Shown piece by piece: positions 16,162 through 22,926 of a DNA stretch of 64,000 nucleotides (position 1 is the first letter of the stretch; each line of letters starts with the position of its first letter). The stretch is from contig NZ_BATR01000181.1 in assembly GCF_000739655.1 (NCBI RefSeq), positions 124,001-188,000 on the forward strand, in the 5' to 3' direction. The DNA is from Verrucomicrobium sp. BvORR106 (GTDB taxonomy: Bacteria; Verrucomicrobiota; Verrucomicrobiia; Verrucomicrobiales; Verrucomicrobiaceae). A program made the position numbers and the translations under genes. The notes under the pieces are model-generated. The model ran no database searches. It had not been told where the DNA came from and saw only the letters and a list, made by a program, of their open reading frames with translations.

Positions 16162-16593
16162 ATGTCTGCCCGCTACCGCCTCAACGAACCCGATGTCAGT
16201 GCCGAAGTCTTCGACGAAGAGGTGTTGGCCATCAATCTGAAGACCGGGCACTATCACAGCCTGCGGGAGTCCGGCGTTTTCCTCTGGCAGACTTTGATGC
16301 AGGGCCACTCCCTTGAAGAGACGGCATCACTGCTGGCCGCTAGATTTCCAGACATCGCAGCACAATCCCGGATCGAGGCAGAAAATTTCGCCCAGCAACT
16401 GGTGGAAGCGGGACTCGTCGTGGAGGCCCCCGATGCGACAAGCCCCTCGGGTGCGGCTCCCGCCGAGCCAGTAGGCAAGCCCTACGTCAGTCCTTTGATC
16501 GAGAGCTACACGGACATGCAGGAGTTGCTCCTCATCGACCCGATCCATGAAGTGGACGTGTACACCGGCTGGCCCCAGAAGCCCGCATCCTGA
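16162..16593 (+). CDS. PqqD-like RiPP recognition element with lasso-leader-like C-terminal tail
   Basis: Of 143 residues, 1-88 form a PqqD winged-helix (VFDEEVLAINLKTGHYHSL, VFLWQTLMQGHSLEETASLLAARF). Residues 89-106 are a Pro/Ala linker, and 107-143 form a tail beginning PYVSPLIESYTDMQELLL. The Y108-x-x-P111-L/I pattern matches the leader motif that lasso B1 recognition domains bind, and the last residue is Ser143. PqqD-like domains deliver peptides to modifying enzymes. The gene heads a tight operon with the kinase (8-bp gap) and two glycosyltransferases. That the tail is itself a substrate is my inference. Confidence 0.8.
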   Translation: MSARYRLNEPDVSAEVFDEEVLAINLKTGHYHSLRESGVFLWQTLMQGHSLEETASLLAARFPDIAAQSRIEAENFAQQLVEAGLVVEAPDATSPSGAAPAEPVGKPYVSPLIESYTDMQELLLIDPIHEVDVYTGWPQKPAS

Positions 16594-16601
16594 ATCCGGG
16601 C

Positions 16602-17690
16602 ATGGCAGTGACTTCTTCCCCAGTCGGACCTTCGGAGATCCGCAGCCGTCTGGACACCTACTTTGATTCGCTCCTGGCTGCATACGAGGAGGCAACCAGG
16701 AGAGCCCCGTCACACACCCATACGGGAGCTCTGGCTGAACGACGTCTCGTCGTTCGCACGGTCGGCCAGACACTTCAGCAGGTGTTCACGCCATCGCTCA
16801 CCCACCTCCCGACCCTTTCCACCTACCTCTCCGGCGGACTGGAGGTGCTCGCGTGGGATGAGGCCGTCACCGGCGTTGCACTCCCCGCTCCGCCCTGGAC
16901 ACCCCCTCCGGCAGGCACCGCCACTTCCGCCCCCAGACTCACGTTGCCTGAAGGCGGTGAAGGCTACCGCATCAATCTGGCCGAGCAGGACAGCCTGTTC
17001 ATCCTCTACTCCATCGAACGAGGGCAGGCTGTGATCTGGGTGCGGAATGCCGCCCAGCTCCCCACCTACGTACATTCCGCCCCCTTCCCCACGCTGATGC
17101 ATTGGTGGTCTCAGCAGCAGGGGTTGAGGTTGCTGCATGCCGGATGTGTGGGCACCTCCTCAGGGGCTGCCTTGATCGTCGGAAAGAGCGGCTCGGGAAA
17201 GTCCACCACGTCACTGCACTGCGCCCTGAGCGGCTTCTCCTACCTGAGCGACGATCTGTGCCTGGTGCGAACGCAGCCGACTCCCCACGCCTACTGTGTC
17301 TTCAACAGTGGCAAGCTTTTGCCCGACAGTCTGGCACGGTTTCCAGACCTCGCCGCACGATCCCGGGACCCTCTGCCCGGCGTGGAAGGCAAGCCGGTCA
17401 TTTTCATGCACGAGCACTTTCCGGAAAGAGTCGCCGTCGACCTCCCTCTGAAAGTGCTGGTCGCCCCCCGCGTGGCGGGAACAGAGAGCACGAGGTTCAT
17501 GCCCATCCCGCCCGGAGAGGCGCTCAAGGCCCTGGCTCCCAGCACGCTGCTGCCGCGGGCCAACCCGGAACCCGCCTCCTTTCATGACATGGCCCGGCTC
17601 GTGCGATCCCTCCCGTGTTATCGCATCGAACTCGGCACCCGGCTCGATGAGGTCTCCGCAGTATTGCGCCACCTCATCGAAATTTCCTAA
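16602..17690 (+). CDS. HPr-kinase-like (HprK-related) serine kinase
   Basis: The 362-residue protein has a C-terminal HPr-kinase-like P-loop domain: LLHAGCVG, Walker A VGKSGSGKSTT (about 193-203) and FSYLSDDLCLV (SDD near 217). The N-terminal 150 residues are not recognised. Related kinases in lasso-peptide clusters (paeninodin PadeK type) phosphorylate the C-terminal Ser of the precursor, whereas true HprK phosphorylates HPr. No PTS genes are nearby. The context points to peptide tailoring together with the PqqD protein 8 bp upstream and the divergent nucleotidyltransferase. Confidence 0.85.
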   Translation: MAVTSSPVGPSEIRSRLDTYFDSLLAAYEEATRRAPSHTHTGALAERRLVVRTVGQTLQQVFTPSLTHLPTLSTYLSGGLEVLAWDEAVTGVALPAPPWTPPPAGTATSAPRLTLPEGGEGYRINLAEQDSLFILYSIERGQAVIWVRNAAQLPTYVHSAPFPTLMHWWSQQQGLRLLHAGCVGTSSGAALIVGKSGSGKSTTSLHCALSGFSYLSDDLCLVRTQPTPHAYCVFNSGKLLPDSLARFPDLAARSRDPLPGVEGKPVIFMHEHFPERVAVDLPLKVLVAPRVAGTESTRFMPIPPGEALKALAPSTLLPRANPEPASFHDMARLVRSLPCYRIELGTRLDEVSAVLRHLIEIS

Positions 17691-17695
17691 AACCC

Positions 17696-18787
17696 ATGCG
17701 CATCCTCCACTGGAACGACGGCTACTACCCGCGCATCGGTGGCACGGAGACGCTGGTCCGCGACCTGTGCCATGCGCAACAGGCTGCCGGATACCAGGTC
17801 ACCGTGGTGGGACGCGCCCTGCCCGGCTCTCCCGCGGAGGAAGTCATGGACGGCATCCAGGTCTGGCGACGCCCGGTGCTGGATGAGGATCTGATCCATC
17901 AACCGGGGCTGCTAACCCGGCAGATCAAGGCCTGTGCGGAGTACAAACAAAGATTCCGGCCCGAAATCATCCACATCCATGGCTGCCACATGGCGGGCTG
18001 GCTGCACCTGCTAAGCCGCAGTGCCGCCCCCTGCCCCGCCGTGCTCACACTGCACGCCCCCCTTCACCTTCCCGCCGCGCTGCAACGTCGCGTGCTGGAG
18101 GAGGTGGAGATCCTCGCCGCAGTGTCCGCCAGCATGCTGGCCTCGTTTTCGTCCCAGCTCGAAAATCGGAAAGGTCCCTCTCACGTCGTCCACAACGGTC
18201 TCGCGCTGCCTGAGCCTGCCCCCGCGCCCCCGAAGGAAGTCACTACGGTCTTGTGTCTGGGACGCATGGTCAATGAGAAGGGTTTCGACATCGCCCTGCG
18301 TGCACTCGCCCTGGTGCCGGGCGTCCGGTTGATCATGGCGGGCGATGGGATCGAGCTTCCTCATTTACAGCAACTGTCTGCCGACCTCGGATTGGATCAG
18401 CGGGTGGAGTTTCGGGGCTGGGTCCATCCGACCGCCGTGCCGGACCTCATCGCCAGCGCAGACGTGGTCCTCATGCCTTCGCGCTGGGAGGAGCCGTTTG
18501 GACTGGTCGCCCTGCAGGCAGCTCAGATGTCGCGCCCCATCATTGCCAGCCGCATCGGCGGACTGCCGGAGATCGTTCTGCACGACACCACGGGAATCCT
18601 GGTCCCACCAGAAGATCCTGCTGCCATGGCTGCGGCACTCCAGTCACTCCGCGACCACCCGGAAATTGTCACCCGCATGGGTGGCCAGGCCAGATCCCAT
18701 GCGGAGCAAGCATTCTCGATCGCGGCGTGCGCGGCGGCGTATGACAACCTCTACACCTCGGCATCTGCCGGCATCAGAGCCCCATGA
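17696..18787 (+). CDS. Glycosyltransferase family 4 (GT-B)
   Basis: The 363-residue protein has the GT-B two-domain layout: N-terminal ILHWNDGYYPRIGGTETLVRDL, C-terminal VLCLGRMVNEKGFDIALRAL and the nucleotide-sugar site MPSRWEEPFGLVALQAAQM with the EX7E motif. It is a retaining hexosyltransferase-like enzyme with unknown donor. It lies 5 bp after the kinase gene and overlaps the next glycosyltransferase by an ATGA, so the genes are translationally coupled. In this operon the acceptor may be the product of the PqqD/kinase/nucleotidyltransferase genes or a cell-surface glycan. Confidence 0.92.
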   Translation: MRILHWNDGYYPRIGGTETLVRDLCHAQQAAGYQVTVVGRALPGSPAEEVMDGIQVWRRPVLDEDLIHQPGLLTRQIKACAEYKQRFRPEIIHIHGCHMAGWLHLLSRSAAPCPAVLTLHAPLHLPAALQRRVLEEVEILAAVSASMLASFSSQLENRKGPSHVVHNGLALPEPAPAPPKEVTTVLCLGRMVNEKGFDIALRALALVPGVRLIMAGDGIELPHLQQLSADLGLDQRVEFRGWVHPTAVPDLIASADVVLMPSRWEEPFGLVALQAAQMSRPIIASRIGGLPEIVLHDTTGILVPPEDPAAMAAALQSLRDHPEIVTRMGGQARSHAEQAFSIAACAAAYDNLYTSASAGIRAP

Positions 18788-19893
18788 AAATTCTGGTCTG
18801 GCCCGAGTTGTTTCATCCGCACATCGGCGGGATCGAGGTTCGCAGCGGCGAGCTGGTGGCAGAACTCTGCCGGAGAGGACACGAGTGCACGGTCATCACC
18901 AGCCGCATTCCCGAGACGCTCCCTGCTGAAGACATGTGGCACAGCGCCCCGGTCCATCGGTTGCAGTTCAGACGAGCCATCGCAACGGGCAATCTGCGGG
19001 AGCTCCAGCAGGCTCTAGCCATCATCCGGGCGGTCAAGGCGTCCTTCCAGCCCGATGTTGAACTCGTCTTTGTCTCGGGGCCGCTGATCGCCCTGCAACG
19101 CATTGCCTGCCGGCAGTCCCCGTGCCCCACCATCGCGAGTCTGCAAGGGCGTATTGAAGAGTACACCACGCCAGGCGGGGCCGTTCGCCAGCATCTGCAT
19201 TCCTGCAATCTCATCGTCACCGTGTCCCACTTTCTGCATCAGGCAGTGTGCAGGAACATGCCCGAGCTAGCTCCGAAAACGATCCCACTCCTCAACAGTC
19301 TGCCTGTTTCAGGTATCCCCCTTTTGCCCTTGCCGCAGGAGCCTCCAGTCATCATGACGCTCGGCCGCCTGATCCCAGACAAAGGCTTTGACCTCGCCCT
19401 TCGGGCCATGCAGCAAGTGCGTGAGAAACATCCCGCCGCGCAGATGATCGTGGCAGGGGACGGGCCCGAACGCCAGCCGCTGGAGACGCTCGCTCATGAA
19501 CTGGGCTTGGAAAACTGCGTCCAGTTCCCGGGCTGGATTCCTCCCACTGAGGTCCCCAGCTTTCTCAACCGCGCGTCCGTGGTGGTGATGCCTTCACGGT
19601 GGGAGGAGGCGTTTGGACTGGTCAGCCTGCAGGCGGCGCAGATGGGACGCCCCGTGGTGGGGACGCGAGTTGGAGCCCTGCCGGAAATCGTGGTTCATGG
19701 AAAAACGGGACTCCTCGCGGACAACGAAGATGTGACGGGACTGGCAGAAGCGCTGGACCAACTCCTCAGCAACCCTGCTCTCATGCAAGAGATGGGAAAT
19801 CAAGCCAGAGCACGTGCCCTGACAGACTTCGGCTTCCAGCGCTATGTGACCCTGTACGAGGAACTGTTTGACCGGGCGGTTCGGCCCGCGTGA
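18784..19893 (+). CDS. Glycosyltransferase family 4 (GT-B), second copy
   Basis: The 369-residue protein is a paralogue of the preceding enzyme. Shared features are ILVWPELFHPHIGGIEVRSGEL, IMTLGRLIPDKGFDLALRAMQ and MPSRWEEAFGLVSLQAAQMGRP. The two copies share the MPSRWEE-FGLV-LQAAQM block almost word for word, suggesting tandem duplication and then divergence in the acceptor half. It starts inside the last codon of the upstream gene (ATGA). It ends 7 bp from the convergent GT2 gene, with no terminator between them. Confidence 0.92.
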   Translation: MKILVWPELFHPHIGGIEVRSGELVAELCRRGHECTVITSRIPETLPAEDMWHSAPVHRLQFRRAIATGNLRELQQALAIIRAVKASFQPDVELVFVSGPLIALQRIACRQSPCPTIASLQGRIEEYTTPGGAVRQHLHSCNLIVTVSHFLHQAVCRNMPELAPKTIPLLNSLPVSGIPLLPLPQEPPVIMTLGRLIPDKGFDLALRAMQQVREKHPAAQMIVAGDGPERQPLETLAHELGLENCVQFPGWIPPTEVPSFLNRASVVVMPSRWEEAFGLVSLQAAQMGRPVVGTRVGALPEIVVHGKTGLLADNEDVTGLAEALDQLLSNPALMQEMGNQARARALTDFGFQRYVTLYEELFDRAVRPA

Positions 19894-19900
19894 ACCCAGA

Positions 19901-20629
19901 TCACCCCGGCTCCACGCCTTGTCCCGTCACGGCCGCGGCGCCGGCAGCGCGTTTTCTCCTGAGGTGCTGCTGAATCATCTGCAGGTATCCCGGTGCCAGG
20001 GTGGGTTTGGTCAGCACTGAGTTCGAGCCATGCACCCTGCGCAACACCACCAGCTCCTCGGTGGTGGCAAAGTTCAACCCGGCATGCCGGGCGCGTGAGA
20101 TCCATTCCACGAACTCCGCATTCGGAAGGGTTTCATCAAACCCGCCCACTTGATCGAAGCAAGTCCGGCGGAACGCCACCGCCCCAGCCTGCCAGCCCTG
20201 CACCGCCTTCCCGGTCAGATCACCGGGATTCTGCCCGGCCCAGCCCATCGCCTCATGCGGCACATTCACCATCCGTGCACAGGCGCCATCCGCTTCCGGG
20301 CTGGAGGCCAGTGTATTCATCAGCGCCTGAAGCGCCCCTGGCAGCCAGACGTCATCACTATCGAGGAAACAAACCACCCCTTCCTTCACCATTCCCAACC
20401 CCGTATTCCTCGCCTTGGCCGTGCCCCCCCTGTCTTCATGGCGCACGTATCGAACCTTGCTGCTGTACGTCTCAACTACCTGCGGGGTATCATCGTCTGA
20501 AGCATCATCCACCACGATCACCGTCATCGCAGGCCAGTCCTGAGCAAAGACGCTGTCGAGAGCGTCCTTCAAGAATCTGCCATAGTTTCGGGTAGGGATG
20601 ATGACGGATACCGTTTGCGCAAGGGTCAT
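19901..20629 (-). CDS. Glycosyltransferase family 2 (GT-A)
   Basis: The 242-residue protein begins MTLAQTVSVIIPTRNYGRFLKDALDSV, the GT2 N-terminus, with VVDDASDDDT, VCFLDSDDVWLPGAL (DxD metal site) and WISRARHAGLNF. It transfers a sugar from an NDP donor, usually with inversion. The ATG at 20629 is chosen because the fold starts there. It is convergent with the GT4 pair and 66 bp downstream of the FGase-like gene. It may contribute to the same glycan or glycopeptide. Confidence 0.9.
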   Translation of the reverse strand: MTLAQTVSVIIPTRNYGRFLKDALDSVFAQDWPAMTVIVVDDASDDDTPQVVETYSSKVRYVRHEDRGGTAKARNTGLGMVKEGVVCFLDSDDVWLPGALQALMNTLASSPEADGACARMVNVPHEAMGWAGQNPGDLTGKAVQGWQAGAVAFRRTCFDQVGGFDETLPNAEFVEWISRARHAGLNFATTEELVVLRRVHGSNSVLTKPTLAPGYLQMIQQHLRRKRAAGAAAVTGQGVEPG

Positions 20630-20695
20630 GAGGAGGAAATAAGATCGCCACGAGAGGTGGGAAACACCCATCGGCCCTCGGGGACTAGGAATCAA

Positions 20696-21652
20696 CTACC
20701 GGGTGGCGGACTTTTCAACAGCCGGGCTGGCTTCCAGCTTCATCTGGAAATGACTGGTGAAGTAACTGGCGAGCGCATCGCTCACGGCGCGAGACAGCTC
20801 CACCCGTTTGACCGCCGTGTCTCGATAGGCACCCGGCGTTTCCATTTGGATCGCATCCAGCCCCACCCCGTCGCGGGACCCGTGGGTTTCCGTGCTATAT
20901 CCACCGTTGAAGTAAAGATCATCCGGCTCCAGCTGGCTGGAGGGTGACGGCACGCAAGAGAAACCACGCTGCTCAAGCAGGGCACCGAAGCTGGTGGAAC
21001 CCCGGATCAACGCTGCAAAACTCACGTTGGCTTGTCCGGCCAGCAAGCGGATGCTGCTGCGCGTCACCATGTCCGGCGCGTTGAGCTGTTGGTCACTCTG
21101 TTGCAGCTCTTTGGACTTGAGCAGGTACCCCAGCTCAATCCGCGCCTTGGGATGAGCATGCCCATGAATATCGAGGAAGATGCCCTTGCCGTACTGACTC
21201 ATCACGGCCGACTCCGCATCACGCAGGAAGCCATGGTATTCCTCCCAGGCGGTCTGCCCCTTGGAGTTGCCCTGCGCTGCCTCGCGCACCTCACGATTGC
21301 AGTCGAGCTTCACTCTCGCCAACTGGCACACTACCAGATGCGGTGCCCGGCCATATTGCTTGAGCATGGCAGCCCGCATCTCCACCGCGAGTTCCAGGGT
21401 GCCCGTGTCTCGCAACAGCTTGCCATAGGGCCGGTTGGGAATGTCCTTGGGGAGCAATCGCCCTCCATGCGGAGCCGCAAGGACGACTGGCAGCTCTCCC
21501 GGCCAGTATTGGATGTAGCCCGTTGTGCCGACTTTGGGATTCTCGGGCAAAGGGCTGTCCGCGCAGACTGGCACTGGGCTCGAAAGCAGCGTGACCAGCA
21601 GAGCAAGAAAAACCCCTGCTGGAGTGGTTAGGCCAACAGGGGTGCGTTTCAT
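20696..21652 (-). CDS. Secreted N-formylglutamate amidohydrolase-like protein
   Basis: The 318-residue protein has a signal peptide ending near VPVCADS and an FGase-superfamily domain: LPVVLAAPHGGRLLPKD, LVVCQLARVKLDCNRE, GIFLDIHGHAHPKARIELGY and YSTETHGSRDGVGLDAIQMETPGAYR. N-formylglutamate amidohydrolase is a zinc enzyme cleaving formylglutamate in cytosolic His degradation; exported relatives have unknown amide substrates. The APHGG and DIHGHAH motifs provide metal ligands. It is on the same strand as the GT2 gene. Whether it acts on the neighbouring locus product is open. Confidence 0.75.
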   Translation of the reverse strand: MKRTPVGLTTPAGVFLALLVTLLSSPVPVCADSPLPENPKVGTTGYIQYWPGELPVVLAAPHGGRLLPKDIPNRPYGKLLRDTGTLELAVEMRAAMLKQYGRAPHLVVCQLARVKLDCNREVREAAQGNSKGQTAWEEYHGFLRDAESAVMSQYGKGIFLDIHGHAHPKARIELGYLLKSKELQQSDQQLNAPDMVTRSSIRLLAGQANVSFAALIRGSTSFGALLEQRGFSCVPSPSSQLEPDDLYFNGGYSTETHGSRDGVGLDAIQMETPGAYRDTAVKRVELSRAVSDALASYFTSHFQMKLEASPAVEKSATR

Positions 21653-21697
21653 CGGTCTATGAAATGACGGTGCGGGAATGGCCGCAAGCTTCGCTGA

Positions 21698-22867
21698 CTA
21701 GTCCGTGTCCCGCTTGTCAGCGGTTGGATCGGTCTCAGGCTTTGCTTCAGGCTTGGGCTCCTCAGGGGAAGTGTCCGCAGCGGTCACCGAGTCGTCAGGC
21801 TTGGGAGCAAAGTCATTTGCCGTGGAGGATTCAGTGATGATGCTGCTCGAAGGCGCTGGGGTCGGAGCGGGTGCCGCTACAGCCTGCTTTACCTTCCGCT
21901 TGGCTTCATCGTTTTCCTCTTCCTCGTCGTCGGAGTCACCGGTGTTCCAGGGATTGTAGTTCTCGTTGTCCCAGTCATCCGCCACTTCCACGGCCTTGGA
22001 CTCTTCATCCTGTTCCTTGTAGTACTCGGGATAGAGCTGGCGGTCCTTCTTCTCCATGTAGTAGGCCAGCCAGATGCAGATCTCGTAGAGGGCATACATC
22101 GGCACCGCCAGAAGGCCCAGCGTCAGAGCATCTTGAGTGGGGGTGATGACCGCAGCGACCACGCAGATGATGATGGCAGCCCACGCGCGGGAGGTCTTCA
22201 TGACCTTGTAGTTGAGCACGTCCATCTTCACCAGAGCCATGACCACTACGGGGAGCTCAAAGCACGCACCGAAGATCAGGACGAACTGGCAGACGAACTT
22301 CACGTACTCCACCCGTTCCCAGATCAACTTGTCAGGGGGGGCCGTCCCTCCCTGGCTGGCACTGAGCTGGTCCATGCTCACGCTGAACTCGTAGAAGAAC
22401 AACAACGCCCGGGGACACACCACGAAGTAGGCAAACAACACCCCGGTAAGGAAAAGCCCGCCACCCACCGCCAAGGCAGGGAAGATCACTTTCTTCTCAG
22501 TGGTCCGCAGGCCCGGGAGGATGAACTGGAGCAGGAAATAGAGCAGCAAGGGGAAGGCTAGAATTACCCCCGCTACCAACGAGATGTTCATCACCGTCAT
22601 GAATCCCCCGGTGACCTTGAGGTTCTGAAGGCTGATCTTGTCCCGAATCCCCGCCATCACAAGTGGGTGCTCGATGATCTTGATCAGGTACTCGTAGAAA
22701 AAGAAGGTCCCCAGGGTCACCACGAGGAGGGTGATCGTCATGTTGACGATCATCTTCCTCAGGTCATCCAGGTGATCCAGGAACGGCTTTTCTTCATCGG
22801 CACCGCCGAGATCCACTGCGACTTTTTCACGCAGGGTAACGACTTTTTTGAAGATCCAGTTGAACAT
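21698..22867 (-). CDS. tatC: Twin-arginine translocase subunit TatC with long acidic C-terminal tail
   Basis: The 389-residue protein has the TatC core in the first 290 residues: six membrane segments, the N-terminal signature FLDHLDDLRKMI, and VVAAVITPTQDALT before the last helices. TatC is the Tat signal receptor, consistent with the RR-leader oxidoreductases in this window. An extra cytoplasmic loop precedes the third helix. After the last helix about 110 residues form a charged, Asp/Glu- then Pro/Ala/Glu-rich tail (DSDDEEEENDEAKRK, PEEPKPEAKPETD) absent from E. coli TatC. tatA/B are not in view. Confidence 0.93.
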   Translation of the reverse strand: MFNWIFKKVVTLREKVAVDLGGADEEKPFLDHLDDLRKMIVNMTITLLVVTLGTFFFYEYLIKIIEHPLVMAGIRDKISLQNLKVTGGFMTVMNISLVAGVILAFPLLLYFLLQFILPGLRTTEKKVIFPALAVGGGLFLTGVLFAYFVVCPRALLFFYEFSVSMDQLSASQGGTAPPDKLIWERVEYVKFVCQFVLIFGACFELPVVVMALVKMDVLNYKVMKTSRAWAAIIICVVAAVITPTQDALTLGLLAVPMYALYEICIWLAYYMEKKDRQLYPEYYKEQDEESKAVEVADDWDNENYNPWNTGDSDDEEEENDEAKRKVKQAVAAPAPTPAPSSSIITESSTANDFAPKPDDSVTAADTSPEEPKPEAKPETDPTADKRDTD

Positions 22868-22926
22868 GGGTGGGAATTCGCGGGAATGAGAAAACGATAA
22901 ATACGCAGGGTTCGCGTGACAGGGGG

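Noticed and set aside
14340-21652. A complete lasso-peptide biosynthetic cluster
   Set aside because: No cyclase (asparagine-synthetase-like), leader peptidase (transglutaminase-like) or separate precursor gene is present; only the tailoring-type genes are.
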